Shown: one piece after another, positions 27,501-34,785 of the stretch | Layout of the letters: every line of letters starts with the position of its first letter | Numbering within the stretch: the first letter of the stretch is position 1 | Assembly: GCA_016203765.1 (NCBI GenBank) | Contig: JACQMB010000148.1 | Coordinates: 1 to 47,562 of the forward strand | DNA: 47,562 bases | From: Deltaproteobacteria bacterium | GTDB lineage: Bacteria; UBA10199; SPLOWO2-01-44-7 | Direction: 5' to 3' | Notes under the pieces: generated by a model | Databases searched by the model: none | Seen by the model: the letters and a program-made list of their open reading frames with translations, nothing else | Told to the model about the DNA's origin: nothing | Program-made: the position numbers and the translations under genes

Positions 27501-27666
27501 TTTTGGCCTCCTGCCCATTATGTGGGCGGGCGCTCATGAATCCGGCGCCGATGTGATGAAACGAATTGCCGCGCCGATGGTGGGGGGAATTTTAACGTCT
27601 TTTGCGATGGAGTTGTTTTTGTATCCGGTTATTTTTATGTTATGGAAAGGAAAGGGGGTGAAATAA
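24565..27666 (+). CDS. cusA: RND heavy-metal efflux pump, Cu/Ag type (CusA-like)
   Basis: This inner-membrane proton-driven pump of 1033 residues has 12 membrane segments and two large periplasmic loops. The segment GAMVDAAIIMVENAHK in TM4 is the copper/silver (HME4) version rather than the DGAVV form of zinc/cobalt pumps. GVDAETGVVMLLYL in the second half agrees. Met residues in PINMVET and RIDMLTTGI fall where CusA has its metal relay. ATG 24565, two bases after the cusB stop, replaces an upstream ATG at 24532 that would overlap cusB; translation probably depends on coupling. Confidence 0.93.
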   Translation: MIERIIKYCAEHKGLVLFFAGLGLVWSFISIKTLNLDAIPDLSDTQVIIFTEWTGRSPDLVEDQITYPIITKLIAAPKVKVARGVSMFGESFVYVLFEERTDIYWARSRVLEYLSGLSGNLPAGVSPTLGPDATGVGWIFEYALVDTTGKHDLAALRSFQDWYLRFWLAEVPGVAEVAAVGGYVKQYQVQIDPNALASYGVPLKDVVTAIQNSNNDVGGRLLEMAGREYVIRGRGYIRSLEDIENVVVKTDAKGTPVLIKNLGAVQWGGELRRGAAELDGLGVVLGGIVVMRHGEYPLKVIRNVKKKLAEVQASFPEGVEYQITYDRSQLIVRSILTLVKKLLEELFIVSLVIIVFLWHWRSALVPIVALPVAVFFAFIPMWHFGVTSNIMSLGGIAIAIGAMVDAAIIMVENAHKKMEQGLDIIEGASEVGRPIFFSLLVIAVSFMPVFVLEAQEGKLFKPLAFTKNFAMFFAAILAITLVPLLMRLFLKGGKVVSEEHHPFTPFLRKHYERGLDHVLKRPKRTLQAALAALVITVPVFWNLGDEFMPPLNEGDFLFMPTTPLPGMAIEEAKQWLQTQDKIIKQFGEVKSVFGKVGRANTSTDPAPINMVETLVQLKPMKEWKTGRSYEELERDLYQALSVLPGSTHPLLPPIRVRIDMLTTGIRTPVGIKIAGTDTEEIDRVGAEIETVLQNIKGTRSIVYERINQGYYIDFDIKRDQIARYGLTIEDVEQVIQFAIGGDKITTTVEGRERYPVNVRYFSELRSDIDSLKHVLVTAPSAATLTMEQIAEIKILRGPSMVRDENGMLSGWVLVDLKPGADMTGYVKKARAAIGKEMKLPPGYTLTYTGQYEYLERAKGKLKWAVPLALLIIILLLYWNSRSWIKTGIVLLAVPFSLVGAFWIIWLLGYQLSVAVWIGIIALAGVDAETGVVMLLYLDLAYEGMKRQGRMSDMKDLLEAIHHGAVKRLRPKLMTAACLIFGLLPIMWAGAHESGADVMKRIAAPMVGGILTSFAMELFLYPVIFMLWKGKGVK

Positions 27667-28166
27667 TGGACTGGTCGCTTTTGGGATTTAAAGGATTGTT
27701 TGAGGTCGTCAATGTGCATCCGGTCTTTGTCCACTTTCCCATCGCCCTTTTTCCTGCGACGTTGTTGTTTTATTTTATTGGGATTGTTTGGCGAAAGGAA
27801 AATCTTCTTTTTGCCGGCCGCCTCTGTTTATTTTTGACCCTGATTGCGTCGGCCATCACCGTTTGGACGGGGGAACTGGCCGAAGATAGTTTTTCGCACA
27901 GCCACGAGCTTCATCAGATCATGCTGACGCACGAAAAGATCGGGATCGGCGTGTTAATCCTGGCGGGGGTTTTATTCTTTTGGAGTTTTTTTACGTGTGA
28001 AGGACGCCCCAAAAGGCCTTGGCTATTTTTGCTTGGATTAGTCCTGGCTACACTTATGGTGTTGCAAAACGGCGATCTGGGCGGCCGGATGGTCTTTGTA
28101 AAGGGGGCGGGGGTGAAGGCGGCAGTGCCGGCAGAAGCCCTCCCCCATGAACATCATCATCACTAA
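27666..28166 (+). CDS. DUF2231 membrane protein with His-rich tail
   Basis: The 166-residue product has the DUF2231 hallmark HPVFVHFPIALFP followed by four membrane segments, and ends HEHHHH. The family often accompanies metal or redox genes; its conserved His residues may bind haem or metal. The start is the ATG overlapping the cusA stop (TAATG), with GGAAAGGGGG just upstream, so it is part of the efflux operon. The terminal His cluster fits a metal-handling role, but that is inference. Confidence 0.85.
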   Translation: MDWSLLGFKGLFEVVNVHPVFVHFPIALFPATLLFYFIGIVWRKENLLFAGRLCLFLTLIASAITVWTGELAEDSFSHSHELHQIMLTHEKIGIGVLILAGVLFFWSFFTCEGRPKRPWLFLLGLVLATLMVLQNGDLGGRMVFVKGAGVKAAVPAEALPHEHHHH

Positions 28167-28205
28167 CCGTCTTTTCTTCGGATGGGATTGACGCTCTCTC
28201 CTTTT

Positions 28206-28221
28206 TCCCGTAGGAACGGGA
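28206..28221 (+). promoter_or_regulatory. Hairpin presenting the ribosome binding site of the aminotransferase
   Basis: TCCCGT-AGGA-ACGGGA forms a 6-bp stem with the Shine-Dalgarno AGGA exactly in the four-base loop, and the ATG follows one base after the stem. A loop-exposed ribosome binding site in a stable stem could modulate initiation through RNA structure or a binding protein. No larger riboswitch-like fold is evident in the 56-bp gap. Confidence 0.4.
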
Positions 28222-28222
28222 T

Positions 28223-29611
28223 ATGCCATTTTCAAAAGGTGTGGATAACCGTTTTGAACTGCACGAGGCCTATCTCAACGCCCAGCTAGTCCGCCTGCTC
28301 AAAACCATCGGTTTTGACCGGCATTACGTGCGGGCCGAAGGGCCCTATCTTTTTGATGAGGCCGGCGACAAATATCTCGACTGTTTGAGCGGCTATGGGG
28401 TCTTCACCATGGGGAGAAATCATCCCAAAATAAAGAAGGCCCTGGTCGAGGCGCTGGCGGCCGATCTCCCCAGCATGGTCCAGATGGATTGTTCTTTGTT
28501 GGCCGGACAGCTGGCTGAAAAGCTGGTTTCTTATCTGCCCTCCGATTTAAACAAGGTCTTTTTTTGCAATTCGGGAACCGAGGCGGTGGAGGCGGTGATC
28601 AAATTCGCCCGGGCCGCCACCGGGCGCCCCAAAATTATTTATTGCGACCATGCCTTTCACGGCCTGACCTGCGGGGCCCTTTCCCTGAACGGCGATGAAA
28701 TTTTTCGGGATGGTTTTGGGCCTTTTTTGGGAGGATGTGAGGCGGTGTCATTTAATAATCTGGAGGCACTCGAAAGGGCGTTGCAGGGAAAAGACGCCGC
28801 CTGTTTTGTGGTGGAACCCATTCAGGGGAAGGGAGTGAATCTTCCGGATGAAAATTATTTTTCCGAAGTTCGCCGGCTTTGTGATCGCTATGGAACTCTC
28901 TTGTGCATGGATGAGGTCCAAACCGGGTTGGGCCGAACCGGAAAATTTTTGGCTGGTGATCATTGGGGGGTTGAGCCCGACCTGGTCACCCTGGCCAAGG
29001 CCTTGTCGGGCGGCTTTATCCCGGTGGGGGCGGTGGTCGCCAAAAAGTGGATTTTTGCCAAGGTCTTTGACCGGATGGATAAGGCCGTGGTCCACGGCTC
29101 GACTTTCGGCAAAAACAGCCTGGCGATGACTGCAGGGCTGGCGGCGCTTGAAGTGATGAAGGAGGAAAATTTGATTGCGCAGTCCGCCGAAAACGGACAA
29201 AAAATAAAAGAGGGTTTGGAACGGCGGATCGGCAAATACGAATGTGTCCGGGAAGTGCGGGGACTGGGCATGATGCTGGGGATTGAATTCGGTCCGCCGA
29301 AATCCTTCACGTTGAAAGCGGGCTGGAAACTTCTGGAAAAGGCCAACAAGGGGCTTTTCTGCCAGATGATTACCATTCCGTTGTTTAAAAAACACCGGAT
29401 TCTCTGTCAGGTGGCCGGACATAATTCCTACGTGATCAAACTCCTGCCAGCCTTAAACCTTTCCCAAAACGACATCGCCTGGATTCTGGACTCCTTTGAG
29501 GAAACGGTCGCCGCCGCCCACCATTTTCCCGGTGCCATTTGGGAGTTGGGAACCTCCCTGGCCAGTCATGCGGTCTCGGCCAGAAAAGAATTAAGGGCCC
29601 ATGACGGCTAG
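28223..29611 (+). CDS. Class III PLP aminotransferase, HpnO-like
   Basis: This 462-residue class III aminotransferase has the PLP pocket DEVQTGLGRTGKF and the Schiff-base Lys in TLAKALSGGFIPVGA, plus HGLTCGALSL and FFCNSGTEAVEAVIKFA. These last motifs are characteristic of the subgroup that includes the hopanoid aminotransferase HpnO. The C-terminal extension (ELGTSLASHAVSARKE) is longer than in acetylornithine aminotransferases. An hpnA-like gene lies 4 kb away, which supports a hopanoid role, but lysine or ornithine as amino donor or substrate is also possible next to the saccharopine enzymes. It overlaps the flavoprotein gene by 11 bp. Confidence 0.82.
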   Translation: MPFSKGVDNRFELHEAYLNAQLVRLLKTIGFDRHYVRAEGPYLFDEAGDKYLDCLSGYGVFTMGRNHPKIKKALVEALAADLPSMVQMDCSLLAGQLAEKLVSYLPSDLNKVFFCNSGTEAVEAVIKFARAATGRPKIIYCDHAFHGLTCGALSLNGDEIFRDGFGPFLGGCEAVSFNNLEALERALQGKDAACFVVEPIQGKGVNLPDENYFSEVRRLCDRYGTLLCMDEVQTGLGRTGKFLAGDHWGVEPDLVTLAKALSGGFIPVGAVVAKKWIFAKVFDRMDKAVVHGSTFGKNSLAMTAGLAALEVMKEENLIAQSAENGQKIKEGLERRIGKYECVREVRGLGMMLGIEFGPPKSFTLKAGWKLLEKANKGLFCQMITIPLFKKHRILCQVAGHNSYVIKLLPALNLSQNDIAWILDSFEETVAAAHHFPGAIWELGTSLASHAVSARKELRAHDG

Positions 29612-30731
29612 TACAAATCTGCCACAACTGGTTATCGGCGGGGGTGTGGTGGGGCTGCACGCGGCGATTGCCTTGGCTTCACAACCGGGCCACCCTGAAA
29701 TTTTTCTCCTCGAAAAGGAAAAATTTCTGGGCGATCACACCAGCTCTCGTAACTCCGAGGTGATCCACGCCGGCTTTGCCTATCCGAAAGACTCCAACAA
29801 GGCGAAGTGGTGCGTGGAGGGAAATCGTCTCACTTATCAATGGCTGGATAGGCTGAAGGTCCCCTACAAAAGATGCGGGAAGTGGCTGGTCGCTTTTAAC
29901 GAGCAAGAGGTGCCAGCGCTGACGGCCACGTTGGAGAATGGCGAAAAGTGCGGGGTGGGGGGGATGCGGCCGGCCTCGCTGGCCGAGCTAAGAAAAAAAG
30001 AGCCGGGTTGCGCTGATTTTGGCGGCGTGATTTTTTCGGAGACCTCCGGGATGATGGATGCCGCTTCTTATCTTCGGGCCTTGGAGAGATGTTTCGCGGC
30101 GCAGGAAAATTGCATGCTCATTTATCCTTGTGCCGTCACGGCCATCCATCCGGAGAAAAACACGATCGAAACCACGCGCGGCCCGATGGAATACTCACTG
30201 CTGGTCAATTGCGGGGGACTCTTCGCGGATGAAATTTATAAAATGGCCGGCGGGAAAAAGGATTATCGCATCAAGCCCTTCAAGGGGGAGTATATGATTT
30301 GGCGGAAGGGGCCGATCCAGGAGGTTATCTATCCGGTGCCGAGAAGGTTTTTGCCCGGCGGCGACAAAGACAAGCGTCTGGTCTCCAGCATGGGGGTCCA
30401 TTTGCATCGGGGGGTTGGGGGCGATTTGTATGTGGGTCCAACCCAGGTCGAACTCGATTGGAGCCAAAAAACCGATTACAACATTGTAACCCCGCCGCAG
30501 GAATTTGCGCTGCAGGCCAGTCAATATACAAAGAAGGAAATTCCGGTCGGCGAACTGGAGCCGGCCTATGCCGGCAACCGGCCCAAACTTTATATCGATG
30601 GGAATCCTTATGGTGATTTTTTGATCCTCAGGGAAAAAAAACAGATCCACATCCTGGGAACCGATTCGCCGGGCCTGACGGCTGCCCCCGCTATCGCTCA
30701 AGAAGTTCTACGCCAGGTGTCGGCCCCCTAG
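29601..30731 (+). CDS. lhgO: L-2-hydroxyglutarate oxidase-type FAD protein
   Basis: A flavin-dependent oxidase or dehydrogenase of the LhgO/DAO family, it converts L-2-hydroxyglutarate to 2-oxoglutarate. The N-terminal dinucleotide motif is VIGGGVVGLHAAIAL. SSRNSEVIHAGFAYP, the active-site His segment of LhgO proteins, follows at about residue 50, and the C-terminus has GTDSPGLTAAPAIA. Its 376 residues are slightly shorter than usual. It starts inside the aminotransferase gene, so the two are coupled. Nearby saccharopine enzymes suggest a lysine or 2-oxoglutarate context; no CsiD-type gene is present. Confidence 0.87.
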   Translation: MTASTNLPQLVIGGGVVGLHAAIALASQPGHPEIFLLEKEKFLGDHTSSRNSEVIHAGFAYPKDSNKAKWCVEGNRLTYQWLDRLKVPYKRCGKWLVAFNEQEVPALTATLENGEKCGVGGMRPASLAELRKKEPGCADFGGVIFSETSGMMDAASYLRALERCFAAQENCMLIYPCAVTAIHPEKNTIETTRGPMEYSLLVNCGGLFADEIYKMAGGKKDYRIKPFKGEYMIWRKGPIQEVIYPVPRRFLPGGDKDKRLVSSMGVHLHRGVGGDLYVGPTQVELDWSQKTDYNIVTPPQEFALQASQYTKKEIPVGELEPAYAGNRPKLYIDGNPYGDFLILREKKQIHILGTDSPGLTAAPAIAQEVLRQVSAP

Positions 30732-30871
30732 CAAAAATCGGTCTCTTCGGGATCGCCGTAGGTGATATCGGAGGGTTTTTGGTCTTGGGCCTGAAGGGTG
30801 GTTAATGGGCCCAAACAGAGGTAACCTATTGAAATTGCTAACAAAAGTAATTTTAAAGCCTGTCCTGCCAT
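30728..30871 (-). CDS. 47-aa exported peptide
   Basis: This small gene was found by reading the gap after lhgO. It starts at ATG 30871 behind GAGGTGAGAAAG and encodes 47 residues. The first 28 form a signal peptide-like sequence (LLLLAISIGYLCLGPL, ending LQA), followed by a short acidic tail, QDQKPSDITYGDPEETDFC, with a C-terminal Cys. The two-part promoter-like sequence at 30885-30922 lies just upstream and is shared with the 91-aa gene at 14398. The stop overlaps the lhgO stop tail to tail. Function unknown. Confidence 0.6.
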   Translation of the reverse strand: MAGQALKLLLLAISIGYLCLGPLTTLQAQDQKPSDITYGDPEETDFC

Positions 30872-30884
30872 CTTTCTCACCTCT

Positions 30885-30922
30885 CACTATAGTTATCGGC
30901 AGGAAGGACCCAAAAGTTGCGT
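30885..30922 (-). promoter_or_regulatory. Two-part promoter-like sequence before the 47-aa peptide
   Basis: On the minus strand ACGCAACTTTT (30922-30912) is followed after 13 bp by CGATAACTATAGTG (30898-30885). Both blocks are identical to those at 14329 and 14352, where the gap is 12 bp. TATAGT would be the -10, placing the transcript start about eight bases before the ATG; the ribosome binding site GGTGAGAAAG lies in that short leader. Confidence 0.55.
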
Positions 30923-30923
30923 G

Positions 30924-32192
30924 TTAGCGGGGAGAGGTCTTTTCGGTTAAAGAAATCCCCAGTTCTTTCAATTCGGCCAAAACCGGCTCATAGATTTCCC
31001 GGCAAACGGGGATTTGAACGCCCTTGAGCGAGATTTTTTCCTCCAAGATGAGGCGGGCGGCGGCGGCCGCCGGCAGGCCCACCGTGCGCGACATGGAGGT
31101 GTCGCCGTTGGGAATGCCAAAGTCGACCAGGGTGGAAGTGATCCGCTCTTTTTTATCCGGAAATTGAGCGATAAACTCATGATGCATCACCAGCATGTCC
31201 CTTTCGCCGGCGGCATACTTTAATTTTCTCTCCAAGGCGTCACTCAAGAGGTCAAGGGCCGTCCCCTTTTGCAACGGGATTTGGGCATCACTGTACAAGC
31301 CCAGCCACTCAAACCACTGCCGGGCGGAGGGACTGGCGGGGGCCGGCCGCCTCTTCATCCACCCACCGTATGTTTCCTTCGAAAAATCGGAAATTTCCGC
31401 ATCGTCATACAGATTCAAATCGGCAATGCACTTCCACGTTTCACACCAGCCTTTGTTGCGCAAGGTGCCGCGGTACATCGTTTGAATTCCATCCAGGCCG
31501 TAGATATCGATGTAGCTTAGCGAGTCGCGGTTGGGATAGGCGTCAAACATTCCCGCGCCGTCGACGGCGACCTCCCAGGTGTGGGTAAAAAGGTCACGCG
31601 GAGCGATTTCAACAACCCGTCCCTCTTTCAAATACTTTGCCCCGTTGCGGGCCGCCAGCACCACGCCCCGCGGCGACCAGCTGAATTTATAGCCCCAAGG
31701 ATTGTTGTTGGCCTCGGGCGCGGGAAGGCCGCCGCAATAGGAATAAAACGAAACCGTTTTGCCGCCCTGGTCGCGCACATGATCGATGATTTGCATCGCC
31801 GACATATGATCGATGCCGGGGTCCACCCCGATTTCGTTCAGCAGAATAACGCCGGCGGTCCTGGCCGTCGCATCCAGCTTGCGCATCGCTTCACTCACGT
31901 ACGAAGTGGTGACCATCGGTTTCTTGTGTTCAACGCAAAGCTCGGCGACCTTGGGATGGTGGAGGTAAGGGAGAAGGCTGATTGTTAAATCGGTTTGCCG
32001 AACCAGGCGGGAGAGCGCGTCGCTGTCATCACTATTCCATTGCCGGGCCCTTCCGCCGGGATGATTGCCGATCAATTTTTTCGCCTTGGCAAGGGTCCGC
32101 GACGCCACCGTTACCGCAAACCCGTGCTCGAGGAGATACCGGACCAGCCCTCCGGCCACCAACCCGGCTCCCAGCACAAGGACTTTTTTCAT
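30924..32192 (-). CDS. Saccharopine dehydrogenase, LYS9-type
   Basis: The 422-residue protein has a Rossmann motif (VLVLGAGLVAGGLVRYL) and the family segments TTSYVSEAM and LLNEIGVDPGIDHMSA with YSYCGGLPAPEANNNP. These are diagnostic for the enzyme that interconverts saccharopine and 2-aminoadipate semialdehyde plus glutamate. With the LYS1-like gene just upstream (ATGA overlap) it corresponds to the two halves of animal aminoadipate semialdehyde synthase, which degrades lysine to aminoadipate semialdehyde. Direction in this organism is not shown. The partner gene carries an in-frame stop codon, so the pathway may be impaired. Confidence 0.9.
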   Translation of the reverse strand: MKKVLVLGAGLVAGGLVRYLLEHGFAVTVASRTLAKAKKLIGNHPGGRARQWNSDDSDALSRLVRQTDLTISLLPYLHHPKVAELCVEHKKPMVTTSYVSEAMRKLDATARTAGVILLNEIGVDPGIDHMSAMQIIDHVRDQGGKTVSFYSYCGGLPAPEANNNPWGYKFSWSPRGVVLAARNGAKYLKEGRVVEIAPRDLFTHTWEVAVDGAGMFDAYPNRDSLSYIDIYGLDGIQTMYRGTLRNKGWCETWKCIADLNLYDDAEISDFSKETYGGWMKRRPAPASPSARQWFEWLGLYSDAQIPLQKGTALDLLSDALERKLKYAAGERDMLVMHHEFIAQFPDKKERITSTLVDFGIPNGDTSMSRTVGLPAAAAARLILEEKISLKGVQIPVCREIYEPVLAELKELGISLTEKTSPR

Positions 32193-33391
32193 AGCGCCTC
32201 TTTAAGATATTCAAAGTCCGGTGTCAACCGCCCTCCGTGGCAAATGACGGCATTCTTTAGCTCTGCGGGGAGGTCCAGTTTTTCAAAGGGGAGCGCGTAA
32301 TCGGCCCTGGCGATGGCCGGGACCAGGGGTTTTAAGGCGGCGCTAAAATCGATCGAGGCCTCCCGGGCCACCTCACAGGGGAGATTATCCACGGCCAGAA
32401 TGACCGGCCCGCTTCCCTTGAAACCGTCGACGGCCCTGTTTTTCTCCAGATCGTAAACATAAACCGGATTGCCGGGGTCGGTCGCCTTCACCGTCACTTC
32501 GATGGAGCCTTCCACATCGCAGGAGATGTCGCCGATGACTTTCAGGCGGGGTGCCTTCTTCAAACCGGCCTTGGTGACCAGGCGCGGATAATTTTTCTCC
32601 CACTAGAAGGCGTTGATAAGCAGATCGAGGCCGGGCAGATATTTTTCAAAAACCGAACGATAGTTTTGAGGGTTTTGATAATAATCCCGAAGATCAAACG
32701 GGGCGCCGTCGGCGCGCTCGAACAGGTCCGATTCTTTAAAAACGATTTTTTTGGCCTGGGACGCCGGCAAAAGGTCAAAAATTTCCTGCGCCCCTTGTGA
32801 AACCCTGCCGTAACCGGCAAAACCGCAGACCAGCGTCGTGCGCATTCGCCTCCCGGCTTGCAGGACGGCTTCGCGGATGGCTTCCAGCGAAGGGTAGGTG
32901 TGCGCCGGTTTTAACTGGCGAAAAGGATTGTTCACCCCTTTGCCGTCAAGCCGCCGGCCGTAGGCCCACAGACTGTCCATCATCCCCGCGATTCCCGCGT
33001 GGCGGCCAAAGGCAATCAGCCGCCGGCCATCCCCGTCCGCTATTTTTTCATAGTCGATCAAGGTACATGAAAGATCGAGAAGTTTTTTAAGCATCGGCAT
33101 ACCGGCCTTTTGCCCCTTGATCGTGTGGGAAAAAAAGATGTAGACGCCGTTCGATCGGAAAAAGGAAACCGGCATTTCCTTGACGGCGAAGACAATGGGG
33201 CATGCGGCCGCACTCTTCACGACTTTGGCCCCGGCGGCCGCATAGTCCGCATCGGAAAAAACGCGCCGGGCGGATGACTCAACCTGAAATTCGATTTTTT
33301 CCTTTCGGATCAGTCCTTGAATGTCGGAGGGGGTAAGGGGAACTCTCTTCTCCCAGATGTTTTTGTCTTCCTTGCGGATTCCAATCAACAT
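32189..33391 (-). pseudogene. Saccharopine/lysine-ketoglutarate dehydrogenase, LYS1-type, with in-frame TAG
   Basis: Residues 1-262 (33391 to 32606) read as the AlaDH/LYS1 fold: MLIGIRKEDKNIWEKRVPLT and VCGFAGYGRVSQGAQEIFD. A TAG at 32605-32603 follows LLINAF. Without any frame change the sequence continues WEKNYPRLVTKAG and then IGDISCDVEGSIEVT, the conserved end of the family, to a TGA at 32189. Relatives have YW at this point, so one base change turned a Tyr codon into TAG. It may be a recent nonsense mutation, a sequencing error or a read-through site. It overlaps the LYS9-type gene by four bases. Confidence 0.85.
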
Positions 33392-33402
33392 GCCTTATAG
33401 CG

Positions 33403-33430
33403 CCCCTCCCCACTTCAGGCGGGGGAGGGG
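33403..33430. repeat. GC-rich inverted repeat, possible terminator
   Basis: CCCCTCCCC (33403-33411) pairs perfectly with GGGGAGGGG (33422-33430) across a 10-base loop. It lies between the 52-aa gene and the LYS1-like gene, both on the minus strand. No T-run follows on either strand, so a Rho-independent terminator is not certain; it could also be a dispersed repeat. Confidence 0.5.
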
Positions 33431-33452
33431 GAGCTACAAGTGCATTTCACTT

Positions 33453-33611
33453 CTAATGCTTTCTCGCAAGTCTTTTCCGCTTCACATAGTTCCACAGCTT
33501 TTTGGTCATTAGGCTGGGACCCAGGCGTTTGGATCCGAAGACTTTTTGAATGGGATCCTTACAGCCCTTGAAGCAGATGGCGTAGCCGCCAAAGGCTTTT
33601 CTTTTTGACAT
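33453..33611 (-). CDS. 52-aa basic protein, SWIB-like core
   Basis: This small gene has an excellent ribosome binding site, AGGAGGTG, seven bases before ATG 33611. The 52-residue product is very basic. It reads MSKRKAFGGYAICFKGC and, in the second half, LGPSLMTKKLWNYVKRKRLA. The latter resembles the start of a SWIB/MDM2 fold (MTKKLWxYIKxxxL), here cut short. It may bind nucleic acid. No Cys-pair zinc motif is complete (only C13 and C17). Similar short basic proteins occur in other bacteria as conserved hypotheticals. A larger overlapping frame exists but lacks a ribosome binding site. Confidence 0.6.
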   Translation of the reverse strand: MSKRKAFGGYAICFKGCKDPIQKVFGSKRLGPSLMTKKLWNYVKRKRLARKH

Positions 33612-33768
33612 CGTTGCTCACCTCCTGTTCCTTGGGTGCTAATGAGTATTTTTTCACATTTTCCGAGAGAGCGCCAGATTTTTTCTTTCTCGGAGGTCAT
33701 ATAACGGCGGAAACAAAAACATTTGCAAAAGAGGTAAAGATACGGTTAAACAGCATTTAAAGGTAAAA

Positions 33769-34764
33769 ATGCAGGCATTGGTAACAGGGGGAAGCGGTTT
33801 TATCGGGGCCAATCTGGTCCGGGCCCTCCTAAAAAAGGGGGTTGGGGTGCGGGTTTTGGTCCGCAAAACGAGCTCGCGAAAGGCCCTGACTGGACTCGAC
33901 ATCGAATTTTACGAGGGAGATCTGCGCGATTGCGCCTCGCTGGGGAGGGCCTTCCAAGGTTGTGATCTTTTATTTCACACGGCGGCCCACTATGACTTCT
34001 GGGCCCCCGACCGGAGGATTTTTTATGACGTCAACGTCGGGGGAACCGAAAATATTCTGAAGGCCGCCCGCCGCGCAGGCATCCCAAAAATTGTTTATAC
34101 CAGCACGGTCGGAACCCTTCGTTGTCCGGAAAATCAGGGGAAACCATCGGATGAAACTTGTTGTGCGACCGAGGCCGAGATGGAAAATGATTACAAGCGC
34201 TCCAAGTTCTTGGCCGAGCAGTTGGTGTTGCGGTATGCAAGGGAAGGCCTGCCTGTTGTGATTGTAAACCCCTCGGCACCGATCGGCGCCTTCGATGTGC
34301 GGCCGACCCCCACCGGCAAAATCATCCTCGATTTTTTGCAGGGAAAGATCCCGGCTTATGTCGATACGGGATTGAATATCATTGATGTGGAGGATGTGGC
34401 CGAGGGCCACTGGTTGGCCGCCCAAAAAGGAAAAACGGGCGAGCGCTATATTTTGGGAAACAAAAACATTTCGCTTCGGGCTATCTACGAGGCCGTTGCA
34501 AAATTGAATTGCCGGGCGGCACCCCGCCTTTGCATTCCCTACGGCCTGGCTTGGGTTATGGCTCTGGGGAGCGAGGTGGCCTCCCGTTTTCAAAAGAAAC
34601 GCCCTAAAATTTCGCTGGGGGCGGTCAAGATGGCCCGGCGGCACATGTATTTTGACGCCTCCAAGGCGGTTCGGGAGCTGGACCTTCCCCAAAGTCCCGT
34701 GGAAAAAGCCTTTGCCAAGGCTGTCGGCTGGTTCCAGTCGAATGGGTATTTACAACCAACCTAG
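33769..34764 (+). CDS. hpnA: Hopanoid-associated sugar epimerase, HpnA-like
   Basis: This 331-residue extended short-chain dehydrogenase has TGGSGFIGANLV at the N-terminus and the catalytic Tyr-xxx-Lys in DYKRSKFLAEQLV. The run PVVIVNPSAPIGAFD, PTPTGKIILD and PAYVDTGLNIIDVEDVAEGH is typical of HpnA proteins encoded in hopanoid gene clusters. HpnA is thought to process the sugar or ribose-derived side chain of bacteriohopanepolyols. No squalene-hopene cyclase lies in the window. The start is clear (MQALVTGGSG). The DnaJ-PilZ gene follows closely and may be co-transcribed. Confidence 0.88.
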   Translation: MQALVTGGSGFIGANLVRALLKKGVGVRVLVRKTSSRKALTGLDIEFYEGDLRDCASLGRAFQGCDLLFHTAAHYDFWAPDRRIFYDVNVGGTENILKAARRAGIPKIVYTSTVGTLRCPENQGKPSDETCCATEAEMENDYKRSKFLAEQLVLRYAREGLPVVIVNPSAPIGAFDVRPTPTGKIILDFLQGKIPAYVDTGLNIIDVEDVAEGHWLAAQKGKTGERYILGNKNISLRAIYEAVAKLNCRAAPRLCIPYGLAWVMALGSEVASRFQKKRPKISLGAVKMARRHMYFDASKAVRELDLPQSPVEKAFAKAVGWFQSNGYLQPT

Positions 34765-34785
34765 TTCTTGCTAGGGTGCCGCCCC

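Noticed and set aside
33403..33430. Rho-independent terminator
   Set aside because: The stem is strong but no T-run follows in either direction; kept only as an inverted repeat.
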